DNA of 64,000 bases from Bog-159 sp050008575 (lineage in GTDB: Bacteria > Acidobacteriota > Terriglobia > Bryobacterales > Bryobacteraceae). This document shows, piece after piece, positions 41,937-51,587 of the stretch (position 1 is its first letter; every line of letters begins with the position of its first letter). The notes under the pieces were generated by a model, which saw nothing but the letters and a program-made list of their open reading frames with translations, was not told the origin of the DNA and ran no database searches. Location: NCBI GenBank assembly GCA_050008575.1, contig JBEKMJ010000007.1, positions 1 through 64,000 of the forward strand. The letters run 5' to 3'. The position numbers and the translations under genes were made by a program.

Positions 41937-44900
41937 ATGTGGATTGTCCGATTGGCGCTACGGCGCCCCTACACCTTCGTGGTAATGGCTGTGCTGATCG
42001 CCATCCTCGGCGGGACGGCTATCGTGACTATGCCTGTCGATATCTTCCCGTATATCGACATTCCGGTGGTCAGCATCGTGTGGTCGTACCAGGGTCTGTC
42101 GCCGGAGGAGATGGAAAAGCGCATGGTCACCATCTTCGAACGGTCGATGACCACCACGGTCAACGATATCGAGCACATCGAATCGCAATCCTATTCCGGC
42201 GTCTCGGTGATCCGGGTTTATTTCCAGCCGAACGTCAAGATCGACATGGCGCTGGCGCAGGTGACGGCGATTTCGCAAACGCTGTTGCGCATCTTTCCGC
42301 CGGGGACCTTTCCGCCCAACATCCTGAAATACGACGCTTCCAGCGTGCCGATTTTGCAACTGGGCCTGGAGAGCAAAACGCTCAGCGAACAGGATATTTT
42401 CGATCTCGGCCTGAATTTCATCCGCACGCAGTTGGCCACGGTGCAGGGCGCGGCGGTGCCCCTGCCTTACGGCGGAAAGTTCCGCCAGATCATGGTGGAT
42501 CTGATCCCCGACCAGCTTTACGCCAAAGGGATTTCGGCCACGGATGTCTCGAATGCGGTGAGCGCGCAGAGCATCATCCTGCCCGCGGGCGACGCCAAGA
42601 TCGGGAAGATCGACTATCAAATAAAGGTCAACAGCAGCCCCAAGGTGCTCGACCAATTGAACGATATGCCGATCCGAGTGGTTAACGGCGCCGAGGTGTA
42701 TATCCGGGATGTGGCGCAGGTCCGCGACGGATACGCCGTGCAAACCAGTATCGTGCGCACCAACGGCACGCGCGGCACCCTGATGACGGTATTGCGCAAT
42801 GGGCGGGCGTCCACGCTGTCGATCGTGAACGCGGTGAAAGCCCGGCTGCCGCAGATCCTGGCCGGGCTGCCTAAGGAACTGCAAGTCCGCCAGTTATTCG
42901 ATCAATCGCTTTTCGTGCGGGCCTCCATTAATGGCGTGGTGCGGGAAGCCGCTATCGCCGCGTTTCTCACGGCCATGATGATCCTGCTGTTCCTGGGAAG
43001 CTGGCGCAGCACGATCATCGTGTGCATTTCGATCCCGCTTTCCATTCTGACGTCGCTGGCCATTTTGAGCCTGCTGGGCGAAACGATTAACGTCATGACC
43101 CTGGGTGGGATGGCGTTGGCGGTGGGTATCCTGGTGGACGACGCCACGGTGGAACTCGAGAATACGCACCGCAACATGGCCATGAAGAAGCCGCTGGTGC
43201 GCGCGGTGCTGGATGGCGCGCAACAGATCGCCGCGCCGGCCTTTGTTTCCACGCTCTCCATTTGCATTGTCTTCGTGCCGGTCCTGCTGCTGACCGGCGC
43301 CGCCAGGTTCCTCTTCACGCCGCTGGCGCTGGCGGTGGTCTTCGCCATGCTGGCCTCCTACCTGCTGTCGCGCACGCTGATTCCCAACATGGTGCACTTC
43401 ATGCTTAAGCCGGAGGTGAAACTCTACGCCCTCGGCGCGCACGGCGAATCGGCGGGCGGCAAGGGATTCATCTGGCGGATTCATTACATCTTCAACCGGC
43501 GATTTGAGATGATGCGTTCGTCGTACGCCGGGCTATTGCACTGGGCACTGGACCACCGTGCGCCGGTGCTGGCGGGCTTCGGCATCTTCGTGGCAGGCTC
43601 CTTGATGCTGGCCGTCTTCCCGGGGCGCGATTTTTTCCCGTACGTGGATTCGGGTCAACTCCGGTTGCATGCCATGGCGCCCACCGGCACGCGCATCGAA
43701 GAGACCGAAGTTCTTTTTTCGAAAATCGACGATGAAATCCGGCACGTGATTCCGGCGCACGAAATCGACACGATTATCGACAACATCGGCATCCCGTTCG
43801 GCGGTTTCAATCTGGCTTTCGGCGATATCAGTACACTGGGCACGGGCGACGGGGATATCCTGATTTCGCTGAAGCCGGACGACCATGGTCCGACCGCGGA
43901 GTATACCGTTAAACTGCGCGAGGACCTGCGCCGGAAATTCCCGGAGGCGACCTTCTTCTTCGAGCCGGCCAACATTACGAACCAGATCTTGAACTTCGGG
44001 TTGCCCGCGCCGATCGACCTGCAGGTGGTCGGCCGGGATCCACAGAATTATAAGATCGCCACGGCGCTGGCGGAACGCATCTCACATATCCCGGGAGCGG
44101 CCGATGTGCACGTCCACCAGGTGGTGGATTATCCGGAGCTGCGCATCAACGTGGACAGAAGCAAAGCCGGCCAACTGGGGCTGCAGCAGCGGGACGTGAG
44201 CAACAGCCTGCTGATCTCACTGAGTTCCAGCGGCCAGGTGGCGCCCAACGAATGGTTGAACTGGCAGAACGGCGTGAGCTACGGGATGGCCGTGCAGACG
44301 CCGCAGTACCGCATGGATTCCCTCGCCGCACTGATGCGCACGCCGATCTCGGCGCCCATTGCAGGAGTTCTGACTACCACGGCGACATCGCTTGCGGGCA
44401 CGGCCGGCGCTTCGAATTCGGCGGTGGGCTCGAGCCCCAGCCAAAGCTCGCTGGCTTACGGTAATCCGGGCGCGGCGGCCGGCGGGCCGCAACTTTTATC
44501 GAATCTGGCGAGCGTGGAGCGCGGCGTATCCCCCGAGATTATCAACCATTACAACGTGCAACCGGTATTCGATATTTATGCCAATGTAGACCGGCGGGAT
44601 CTGGGTAGCGTGGGCGCGGGGGTGGAGAAGATCATGCAGGAGTTCTCGGGCAAGCTGCCGCCGGGCACCAGTTTCGACCTGCGCGGGCAGGTGCGCACCA
44701 TGGAGACTTCCTTTTACCGGCTGGGCATGGGGATGATCTTCGCAGTGGCGCTAGTGTATTTATTGATGGCGGTCAATTTCCAATCGTGGCTGGATCCCTT
44801 CATCATCCTGATGGCGTTGCCGGGCGCATTGGCGGGCATCGTGTGGATGCTGTTCATCACCCAGACCAGTTTTAGCGTGCCGTCGTTGATGGGGAGCATC

Positions 44901-45272
44901 ATGTGTATCGGCGTGGCCACGGCCAATAGCATCCTGATGGTGGTGTTCGCCAACGATGAGCGCCTGGAAGGTTTGGATTCGCGGTCCGCGGCGTTATCGG
45001 CCGGGCATACGCGCATACGCCCCGTGCTGATGACTGCGTTGGCTATGATCATCGGCATGCTGCCTATGGCGCTGGGATTTGGGGAGGGCGGCGAGCAGAA
45101 TGCGCCGCTGGGGCGCGCGGTGATCGGCGGGCTGGTGCTGGCGACCGTGACTACGCTGTTCGTGGTGCCGATTGTATACAGCCTGCTGAAGAAGAAACCG
45201 CCGGTGGATTTCGACCGGAGGATCGCGGAGGAAGAGCGGGAGAATATCGAAGGGGAGTTGCTGTTGGGGTAG
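41937..45272 (+). CDS. RND-family efflux transporter (HAE1/AcrB-like)
   Basis: Inner-membrane proton/drug antiporter, 1111 residues, with twelve helices and two large periplasmic loops. Helix 1 (YTFVVMAVLIAILGGTAIV) and the PVDIFPYIDIPVVSIVWSY start are typical. The essential Asp pair of helix 4 appears in VGILVDDATVELEN, and the GG-type loops in the C half. A Ser/Ala/Gly-rich insertion at about 805-860 is unusual. It is followed by a fusion protein and a TolC gene on the same strand, a complete tripartite system. The substrate is unknown. Confidence 0.93.
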   Translation: MWIVRLALRRPYTFVVMAVLIAILGGTAIVTMPVDIFPYIDIPVVSIVWSYQGLSPEEMEKRMVTIFERSMTTTVNDIEHIESQSYSGVSVIRVYFQPNVKIDMALAQVTAISQTLLRIFPPGTFPPNILKYDASSVPILQLGLESKTLSEQDIFDLGLNFIRTQLATVQGAAVPLPYGGKFRQIMVDLIPDQLYAKGISATDVSNAVSAQSIILPAGDAKIGKIDYQIKVNSSPKVLDQLNDMPIRVVNGAEVYIRDVAQVRDGYAVQTSIVRTNGTRGTLMTVLRNGRASTLSIVNAVKARLPQILAGLPKELQVRQLFDQSLFVRASINGVVREAAIAAFLTAMMILLFLGSWRSTIIVCISIPLSILTSLAILSLLGETINVMTLGGMALAVGILVDDATVELENTHRNMAMKKPLVRAVLDGAQQIAAPAFVSTLSICIVFVPVLLLTGAARFLFTPLALAVVFAMLASYLLSRTLIPNMVHFMLKPEVKLYALGAHGESAGGKGFIWRIHYIFNRRFEMMRSSYAGLLHWALDHRAPVLAGFGIFVAGSLMLAVFPGRDFFPYVDSGQLRLHAMAPTGTRIEETEVLFSKIDDEIRHVIPAHEIDTIIDNIGIPFGGFNLAFGDISTLGTGDGDILISLKPDDHGPTAEYTVKLREDLRRKFPEATFFFEPANITNQILNFGLPAPIDLQVVGRDPQNYKIATALAERISHIPGAADVHVHQVVDYPELRINVDRSKAGQLGLQQRDVSNSLLISLSSSGQVAPNEWLNWQNGVSYGMAVQTPQYRMDSLAALMRTPISAPIAGVLTTTATSLAGTAGASNSAVGSSPSQSSLAYGNPGAAAGGPQLLSNLASVERGVSPEIINHYNVQPVFDIYANVDRRDLGSVGAGVEKIMQEFSGKLPPGTSFDLRGQVRTMETSFYRLGMGMIFAVALVYLLMAVNFQSWLDPFIILMALPGALAGIVWMLFITQTSFSVPSLMGSIMCIGVATANSILMVVFANDERLEGLDSRSAALSAGHTRIRPVLMTALAMIIGMLPMALGFGEGGEQNAPLGRAVIGGLVLATVTTLFVVPIVYSLLKKKPPVDFDRRIAEEERENIEGELLLG

Positions 45273-45296
45273 GGTAGGACAGGCTTCAGCCGGTTA

Positions 45297-45363
45297 CGGC
45301 GAGCTGCGCTCGCCGCGGAGCGGGTCCCGGGAGGACCCGCGCGGACCTGGAGGTCCGCCCCAC
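45297..45363 (+). repeat. hairpin repeat, CCCCAC family
   Basis: GGCGAGCtgcGCTCGCC, GCGGGTCCcggGAGGACCCGC and GCGGACCTGGAGGTCCGC then CCCCAC, in the gap between the RND gene and the fusion protein gene. Confidence 0.75.
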
Positions 45364-45369
45364 ATTAAA

Positions 45370-46710
45370 ATGGAATACGATCAAGTGGCCGAAGATACCG
45401 AAGCGCGTCTGCGCGCCGAAATCGAAGATTTGAAACGAAAGCTGGCGCTGCACGCCGCGCCCGCGGCGACGACGCCCCCCGCTCCGTCGCGCCGTGGGCT
45501 GTGGCTGCTGGCGCTGATACTGGCGGTCCTGATCGCGATCGGCTTCCTAAAGGGCTACATTCCGCATCGCCGCAACGAGGCGACGTTGGTGGCCGAAGCG
45601 GACAGCGCATCCAAAGAACTGCCTACGGTGACAGTGGTCGGCGTAGAACGGTCCGCCGCCACCGGCACGCTGATTCTCCCCGGTAACATCGAGGCTCTGA
45701 CGGAAGCGCCGGTGCTGGCGCGCGCCAGCGGATATATTCAAAAGCGCTACGTGGACATTGGCGACCGCGTGAAGGCCGGCCAATTACTGGCCGAGATTGA
45801 GGCGCCGGAACTGGATCAACAGGTAAACCAGGCTCGCGCGGCTGTGGACCAAGTGCGCGCGGCTCTCGATCAGGCCACCGCCAACCTGCAGCAGGGACAG
45901 GCGCAGGAACAACTCGCCAAGGTGACGGCGGAACGGTGGAAGAACCTGGTCGCCAAAGGGGTGGTTTCGCGGCAGGAGAACGACACTTACCAGTCTCAGT
46001 GGGCGGCTGCGCAGGCCAACGTGTCGGCGCTCGAAAAGGCGGTGGCATCCGCGCGCAGCAATATCAAAGCGGCCGAGGCCAACCTCTCGCGGCTTACGGA
46101 ATTGCAAGGTTATAAGAGCGTGTACGCGCCCTTCGCGGGCGTGATCACCGTGCGCAACGTGGATGTGGGGGCGCTGGTGAACGAAGGCAACACGCTGCTG
46201 TTCCGGATGGCCCAGAACGACCGCCTGCGCACCTACGTGAACGTGCCGCAATCGGACGCGGATTCAGTACATGTCGGGCAGATTGCGCATCTGTCCATCC
46301 TGGATCTGGCGGGACACCAGTTCGCGGGAACCGTGACCCGCACCGCCAACGCCCTCGATCCCGCGACGCGCACTCTGCTCGCCGAAGTGCAGGTGCCCAA
46401 CTCCGGCGGCCTGCTGTTGCCCGGCATGTACGCGCAGGTGGACCTGACCACGCCGCGCAAGAATCCGCCGCTGTTGATACCGGGTGATACGCTAGTGGTT
46501 CGCAGCACGGGGACCCAGGTTGGCGTGGTTGGCGCCGACCACATCGTACACTTCCAGCGGCTTCAATTGGGCCGGGACTTTGGCGACAAAATCGAAGTTA
46601 TCTCGGGACTGGAAGCCGGGCAACAGGTAGTGGTGAATCCCGGCGATACGGTGCAAGAGGGGGCCAAGGTGAATCCCGTCCTGCTGCGAGAGAAGAAGAA
46701 GCCCGCCTGA
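45370..46710 (+). CDS. RND efflux membrane fusion protein (HlyD-like)
   Basis: Periplasmic adaptor of 446 residues anchored by a helix at about 43-62 after a cytoplasmic coiled stretch (EDTEARLRAEIEDLKRKLALH). Barrel-sandwich hybrid halves (ASGYIQKRYVDIGDRVKAGQLLAEIE and VYAPFAGVITVRNVDVGALVN) flank an alpha-helical hairpin rich in Ala, Gln and Asp, followed by beta-barrel and membrane-proximal domains. It links the upstream RND pump with the following TolC. The N-terminal cytoplasmic tail is longer than in AcrA. Confidence 0.9.
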   Translation: MEYDQVAEDTEARLRAEIEDLKRKLALHAAPAATTPPAPSRRGLWLLALILAVLIAIGFLKGYIPHRRNEATLVAEADSASKELPTVTVVGVERSAATGTLILPGNIEALTEAPVLARASGYIQKRYVDIGDRVKAGQLLAEIEAPELDQQVNQARAAVDQVRAALDQATANLQQGQAQEQLAKVTAERWKNLVAKGVVSRQENDTYQSQWAAAQANVSALEKAVASARSNIKAAEANLSRLTELQGYKSVYAPFAGVITVRNVDVGALVNEGNTLLFRMAQNDRLRTYVNVPQSDADSVHVGQIAHLSILDLAGHQFAGTVTRTANALDPATRTLLAEVQVPNSGGLLLPGMYAQVDLTTPRKNPPLLIPGDTLVVRSTGTQVGVVGADHIVHFQRLQLGRDFGDKIEVISGLEAGQQVVVNPGDTVQEGAKVNPVLLREKKKPA

Positions 46711-46716
46711 GATCAA

Positions 46717-48834
46717 ATGCATAAGTCTTGGTTCATGTTACTCTGGCGCACGGCCGCAGCAGGGCACTTGCCTGATCGTGGGACAGGGCGCCAGCACGGA
46801 CGGCCGGGGGCCGTCACCAAGGGCAGAAACCCAAAGCCTTGGGGGGCGGGATTTATCCCGCGCGGGGCTTTAGCCCCGCGCCTCGCAAATCGACAGGTTG
46901 GCGAGTGGGTTTTCGGAGAGTCCCGCGGGCCGACGTCCACGTCGGCCTGTGTGAATCCGGACGGGGCGGATTTCGTTATGCGAAGAGCGGGTCCTGGAGG
47001 ATCCGCGCAGGACTGGAGTCCTGCCCCACTGTTAGTCACCGTGTTGGCGCTTTGCGCCGTATCGGCATTCGGGCAGCAGACCGATTTTCATAACTCCGCG
47101 CGCGTGCACGATTTGATGCGCGCGGGTAATCTCTACCTTTCGCAAGCCGACGCGTTGGCGCTGGCCATCGAGAACAATCTGGACGTGGAACTCGATCGGT
47201 TCAGCTTCCAAATCGCCGACGCCGACCTGCTGCGTGCGAAGGGCGGTGGACTGCTGCGCGGCATCCCCTTTCAGATCGCGGAAGCCCCCACGGGCGTAGG
47301 CGGGCCGCTCAGTCCCGTGGTGACCAACCCGGCTTCCGGCACCAGCGTCACCACCGGCAGTGCGGTTTCAACGAATGCGCTGGAACTGGGCGCGCTGGGC
47401 GAGCCTTTAACGAATCTCTCGATTCAGGGCACCATTCCGCAATCCACAGGCACCGCGGTTCCGATTTTCGATCCGTCGGTCGTCGGCCAATTGAACTGGA
47501 TGCACCAGGCCACGCCGGAATTGGACATTCAGTCGTACGGCGTACCCGCTCTGATTGCCAATGGGTTCAACGCCAACGCCGGTTTGGTGCAGTCCTTCGT
47601 CACCGGCGCGCAGGTGAACCTGGCATTCAACAACACGCACCAATCGCTGAATGCCACGGACACCAACTACAATCCTTATACGGGCTCCAGCCTGGGCTTG
47701 ACCATCACGCAGCCTCTGATGCGCGGGTTCGGAAACGCACTCAACACCCGCTTCATACGCATCGCACAGAATGACCGCAGGATCAACACGCTGCTGTTTC
47801 ACCAGCAACTGATCGCCACGGTTTACGGGGTGGTGCGGCTGTACACCGATTTTGTGGCGCTCTACGAAGACGTGAAGGTGAAACAGGAGACGGTGGCCGC
47901 GGCCGAGAAGCTCTACTCGGACACCAAGGCGCAGGTGGACGAAGGCACGCTGGCGCCGGTAGAGATGACGCGTGCCAACGCCCAGGTTTTCGCCACCCGC
48001 CAGGACCTGATCAACGCGCGCGGGGTGCTGGAAGAGCAGCAGGCGATTCTGAAGAACCTATTGACCCGCACGGGCAATGCGGACCCCGAGGTGCAGGCCG
48101 CCACCATTATTCCCACGGATTCCCTGGATATTCCGGAGAAAGAAGAGACCCGGCCGATACAGGACTTGTTCAGCGAAGCGCTGGCCAATCGGCCCGATCT
48201 GGGGCAGGCGAACCTGCAGATCGAGAATTCGCAGATCGGTCTGAAAGGTGCGCGGAACGCTACTTTGCCCGAAGTGGATCTGGTGGGCATTGTGCAGAGC
48301 AATGGTTTGGCGGGCCCTTTGAACGGGTTTACGCCGGCTACGAATACGCCGTTCGTGGGCGGCTATGGCACGGTACTCGACCAGCTATTCACTCAAAAGT
48401 ACCCGACTTATGAAATCGGCGTGCAGGTGACGGTGCCGATACATAACCGTATCGCGGAGGCGGATCTGGCGCGCGACGAATTGCAACTGAAGCAGTCGGT
48501 AGTGCGTTTGCGCCAGCTACAGAACCAGGCGCGGTTGGAAGTGGAAGACGGGGTGATTGCGATACGGCGCGCGCGGGCGTCGTACGAGGCCGCCGTGCAG
48601 GCGCGGCGGTACCAGCAGGAGTCGTTGGAAGCAGAGCAGATGAAGTACGAAGTGGGCGCCTCTACGGCGTTCTTTGTGATTCAGTACGAGAGTCTGCTGG
48701 CGCAGGCGAAGTCCACCGAGGTGGCGGCGAAGAGCGCATATGTGAAGGCGCGCGCGGCATTGGAGCGGGCTACCGGTGCGATTTTGGAGACGCATAAGAT
48801 TTCGCTGGATGCAGGTATCAAGGGCAAGATGTAG
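46717..48834 (+). CDS. TolC-type outer membrane efflux protein with repeat-encoded N-terminal extension
   Basis: Outer-membrane channel of 705 residues with two OEP domains (SQADALALAIENNLDVELDRF and the C-terminal ANRPDLGQANLQIENSQIGLKGAR region). Its hydrophobic signal core (LLVTVLALCAVSAFG) begins only at about residue 105. The preceding ~100 codons consist of several palindromic repeats (46845-46883, 46981-47029). The real start is therefore uncertain; ATG 46717 is used since no better one lies close to the signal core. The tail ends after helix-rich coiled coils. Confidence 0.85.
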   Translation: MHKSWFMLLWRTAAAGHLPDRGTGRQHGRPGAVTKGRNPKPWGAGFIPRGALAPRLANRQVGEWVFGESRGPTSTSACVNPDGADFVMRRAGPGGSAQDWSPAPLLVTVLALCAVSAFGQQTDFHNSARVHDLMRAGNLYLSQADALALAIENNLDVELDRFSFQIADADLLRAKGGGLLRGIPFQIAEAPTGVGGPLSPVVTNPASGTSVTTGSAVSTNALELGALGEPLTNLSIQGTIPQSTGTAVPIFDPSVVGQLNWMHQATPELDIQSYGVPALIANGFNANAGLVQSFVTGAQVNLAFNNTHQSLNATDTNYNPYTGSSLGLTITQPLMRGFGNALNTRFIRIAQNDRRINTLLFHQQLIATVYGVVRLYTDFVALYEDVKVKQETVAAAEKLYSDTKAQVDEGTLAPVEMTRANAQVFATRQDLINARGVLEEQQAILKNLLTRTGNADPEVQAATIIPTDSLDIPEKEETRPIQDLFSEALANRPDLGQANLQIENSQIGLKGARNATLPEVDLVGIVQSNGLAGPLNGFTPATNTPFVGGYGTVLDQLFTQKYPTYEIGVQVTVPIHNRIAEADLARDELQLKQSVVRLRQLQNQARLEVEDGVIAIRRARASYEAAVQARRYQQESLEAEQMKYEVGASTAFFVIQYESLLAQAKSTEVAAKSAYVKARAALERATGAILETHKISLDAGIKGKM
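46845..46883 (+). repeat. hairpin repeat in the TolC 5' extension
   Basis: GGCGGGATttATCCCGC and GCGGGGCTttAGCCCCGC; translated in frame (WGAGFIPRGALAPRL). Confidence 0.65.
46981..47029 (+). repeat. double-hairpin repeat, CCCCAC family, in the TolC 5' extension
   Basis: GCGGGTCCTGGAGGATCCGC and GCAGGACTGGAGTCCTGC then CCCCAC, ending 3 bp before the codons of the signal-peptide core. Confidence 0.8.
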
Positions 48835-48918
48835 GGACGGGACGGCACGGGGACGTGTCCGTTTCAAGAACAGCGCGTCCCGGTTGCGAACCGTAAGAGG
48901 CCGGCCTCCGGCTCTATC

Positions 48919-49014
48919 GGCTTCGGCTTTCAGGCTCTCCTGCGAAATCCGGTATTTGCCGCGACGGCTATTCTATCCCTCGCACTCGGCATTGGCGGGA
49001 AGGTGGGGATTTAG
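48919..49014 (+). pseudogene. remnant of MacB/FtsX-type permease (acidobacterial duplicated permease family)
   Basis: A 31-codon stretch reads GFGFQALLRNPVFAATAI, then LSLALGIGGKVGI and a stop. This is the N-terminal hallmark of the large permeases common in Acidobacteriota (LRKNPGFTAVAVLTLALGIGANTAIF). No start, and nothing downstream continues the family, so it is a fragment. It lies in the 373-bp gap 48835-49207, which otherwise holds repeats. Confidence 0.6.
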
Positions 49015-49058
49015 CCCCGGGGCCAGATGTGAATGAAAACGGCTGGATGTTAGTTGAG

Positions 49059-49154
49059 GGCGAGCTTCGCTCGCTGTGGCCGCTCTTGGTGGCACAGGCT
49101 TTAGCCTCTGGAGGCCGGCTGAAAGCCGGCTGCGGGCAGAATTGCCCGCCCCAC
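49059..49154 (-). repeat. composite hairpin repeat
   Basis: GGCGAGCttcGCTCGC, a partial hairpin, then GCCGGCTgaaAGCCGGC and GCGGGCAgaatTGCCCGC followed by CCCCAC. It combines words seen at 33153 and 41785 in other order. Confidence 0.7.
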
Positions 49155-49207
49155 AGGAGTCATTTTGGCCGCGCCGTTAATCTATAAAGAACCGACTGGA
49201 CGACATA

Positions 49208-51331
49208 CTAGTCCCCGAACGACCCGACTTCTTCGCGCTCTTCGACCTGTTCGACGGGAGCGGACTTGGACGCCGGCTTCGGCGCGAGCTGAATCGATCC
49301 CACCGGCACCAGGTCGGGCGTGGGCTGCTCTTTGAGCACGTGCTGGCGATAGAGCTTCGCCATGCGGGCGTTCTCTTCGTCCTGCTTGATCTTGGCGGCG
49401 CGGGCGCGCAGTTTCTCTTCGCCGGAGTTCTTGGCGATGCCCAGCTTGTCGAGATCGTGCTGCACCTCGGTGGTGATGATGCCGTCGCGCAGCACCATGG
49501 AGTGATCGGCGCTTGGCATCGCGACGCTCTTGCCGCCGGCGAAGATTTCGTGCCGGCCATGCTCGTCATACCACTTGGTGAGCGTGGCGGTCATGTGCAT
49601 CTTCTCGATGATATTGCGCCAGCCGATACCGGTGTTGTAGGCGCAGAAGGAGATTTCGCCTTCCTGCGTGGCGTAGGGGATGATGCACTGCTCGGTGCGG
49701 CGGAAATCGTAGTTGAACAGATCCTGGAACCACATGCCGGCGATCAGCAGGAAGTTCCAGCGGTCCTGGCGGCGCTTCTCGATGTCCTGCATGGTGCGGT
49801 CCGAACCGACTTTGCCGTAATTCTTGCCGGTGGCGCCGAAGGTCTTGTCCAGCTTCTTCATCAGGTCGGTGAGCTTGAAGTGCGTGGGCGACTTGAAGGG
49901 ATCGTAGTTGCGCGCGGTGGCCAGCGCCATGCCGATAATCGACAGCCACTTGCCGCGGGCGGCGTCGTTGACGCGCGCTACGTCTTTGGCCAACTGGTCG
50001 GCGTTCCAAAACGAAGTGACAGGTGCGGACTCACCGGTCTGCTTATCCACCATCACGGCCATGCCTACGCCGCAGTTCGGATGGCAGCCACAGCTTAACT
50101 GGCCCCACTGGTGCTCCGGGCCGTGCACCAGGTCGGACCAATCGGAGAAGGTGCTGATGAAAGACAGCGGGAACCAGTCGCGGGCGGGTTCGCCCAAGCC
50201 GGTCTGATTCTTCACGTCGTGCGCCAGGTGCGCCAGGGTGTAGCGCTGGGCCATGCGGCGCTCGTCGGTGACGGCTTCGTCGCGGCCGGTAAAGGAAACC
50301 GGCTGGAACGAAAGGAACGGAATGCGTTTGGGGTTGTCGAGCGCGAACTGGATGACGCGGCCGACCTGCTCGTTATTGATGCCGTTGATGAGCGTGATGA
50401 CAGGCACGATATCCACGCCGTTGGTGTACAGGTTTTCGATGGCGCGCAGCTTCACGTCGAACAGGTTGCCGACCTTGCGGTGGGAGTTGGCGGCGTTGCC
50501 GATGCCATCGAACTGCAGGTAAGCATAACGCAGACCGGCGTCGGCTGCTTTGCGGCAAAACTCCGGGCTCTTGGCAAATTCGATACCGTTGGTGGCGGCC
50601 TGCACGCTGGTATAGCCGACCTTGCGGGCGTAGGACACGGCGTCCAGGAAATACGGCGAAATGGTGGGCTCGCCGCCGGAGAACTGAACGGACATCTGGC
50701 GCTTGGGCTTGATGGAGATAGCGTTGTCGAGCAGGGTCTGAATGTCTTCCCAGGTGAGTTCGTGTACGAAGCCGACCTGGTTGGCGTCCATGAAGCACGG
50801 ATCGCACATCATGTTGCAGCGGTTGGTGAGATCGATGGTGAGGACGGAGCCGCGGCCATGGGTGATGGTGGACGTGCCGTGATGATGGAGGTGGGAATCG
50901 TTGTGGGCGCGGATATCGCGGCCGGGGAAGCACTCTTCGAGGTGCTTGAAGAAGGCGGTGTCGATGGACATCACATCCTCGAAGTGGCCATGAATGGGGC
51001 AATCCTTGACCATCAGGATCTGGCCGTCGCGCTCAATGACTTTGGCTTTGATCTCGCCCACCTTTTCGTTCATCAGGATGGAGAGCGGCTTCTTGCCGCT
51101 AAGGATCTCCTCGCGGGCTTCGGGGACGCAGCGGGGGCACAGGGAATCGGTCTCGCGCGGCCATCCCAGCGGGGGCTTGGTTTTTTGGTACGACTTGAGC
51201 AGCGGCTTTTCAGACCACTTCGGGATAAACGAGGGATTCTGCTTGATTTGATTGGCTTTATCGAAAACGGTCCAGGCCGCCTGGGCAGCGTAGGTCAGGG
51301 CTTTTTCCACGTACTTGATAGGCTTGTGCAT
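49208..51331 (-). CDS. radical SAM protein of COG1964 type (tetraether/membrane-spanning lipid synthase-like)
   Basis: A 707-residue Fe-S enzyme. The start at ATG 51331 has GAGGAG 10 bp upstream. A rubredoxin-like N-terminal site is seen in C65-P-R-C68 and C111-P-I-H-G. The radical SAM cluster is C172-N-M-M-C176-D-P-C179, followed by SGGEPT. Further Cys clusters lie in LSCGCHPNCG and in TEQCIIPYATQEGEISFCAYN, typical of the family including archaeal tetraether synthase (Tes). Acidobacteria make membrane-spanning diabolic acids and branched GDGTs, so a carbon-carbon coupling of lipid tails is a reasonable role. The gene stands alone. Confidence 0.85.
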   Translation of the reverse strand: MHKPIKYVEKALTYAAQAAWTVFDKANQIKQNPSFIPKWSEKPLLKSYQKTKPPLGWPRETDSLCPRCVPEAREEILSGKKPLSILMNEKVGEIKAKVIERDGQILMVKDCPIHGHFEDVMSIDTAFFKHLEECFPGRDIRAHNDSHLHHHGTSTITHGRGSVLTIDLTNRCNMMCDPCFMDANQVGFVHELTWEDIQTLLDNAISIKPKRQMSVQFSGGEPTISPYFLDAVSYARKVGYTSVQAATNGIEFAKSPEFCRKAADAGLRYAYLQFDGIGNAANSHRKVGNLFDVKLRAIENLYTNGVDIVPVITLINGINNEQVGRVIQFALDNPKRIPFLSFQPVSFTGRDEAVTDERRMAQRYTLAHLAHDVKNQTGLGEPARDWFPLSFISTFSDWSDLVHGPEHQWGQLSCGCHPNCGVGMAVMVDKQTGESAPVTSFWNADQLAKDVARVNDAARGKWLSIIGMALATARNYDPFKSPTHFKLTDLMKKLDKTFGATGKNYGKVGSDRTMQDIEKRRQDRWNFLLIAGMWFQDLFNYDFRRTEQCIIPYATQEGEISFCAYNTGIGWRNIIEKMHMTATLTKWYDEHGRHEIFAGGKSVAMPSADHSMVLRDGIITTEVQHDLDKLGIAKNSGEEKLRARAAKIKQDEENARMAKLYRQHVLKEQPTPDLVPVGSIQLAPKPASKSAPVEQVEEREEVGSFGD

Positions 51332-51451
51332 CCGTTTTGAACTCCTCATGGGGTTGCCAGCACATCGCCCCGCAACCACCGGGTCTAAGATAAACGCGCT
51401 CGCGCAGCACGGCCTCGCCGCGTGCTCGATTGTCTCAGTATAGTTAATGAC

Positions 51452-51474
51452 GGTTAACCATTACCACCGGTGGT
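51452..51474. promoter_or_regulatory. palindromic operator-like sites upstream of the radical SAM gene
   Basis: GGTTAACC (51452-51459) and ACCACCGGTGGT (51463-51474) are perfect palindromes 3 bp apart, in the 300-bp gap 51332-51631, about 120 bp upstream of the radical SAM start. They resemble binding sites for a dimeric regulator. Confidence 0.35.
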
Positions 51475-51587
51475 CATCAAACTGTTGATTTCCTTGGTTG
51501 TACGGCAAGTTCGGGTGTTGAACGGAGGATTTCGGCAATCGGAGCGAAAAATAGCTATAAGTGATTGAAAGCGCTTGGTTTATTAGA

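Noticed and set aside
48776..49036. Small gene after TolC
   Set aside because: The frame shows no domain, and the better explanation in another frame is a permease remnant plus repeats.
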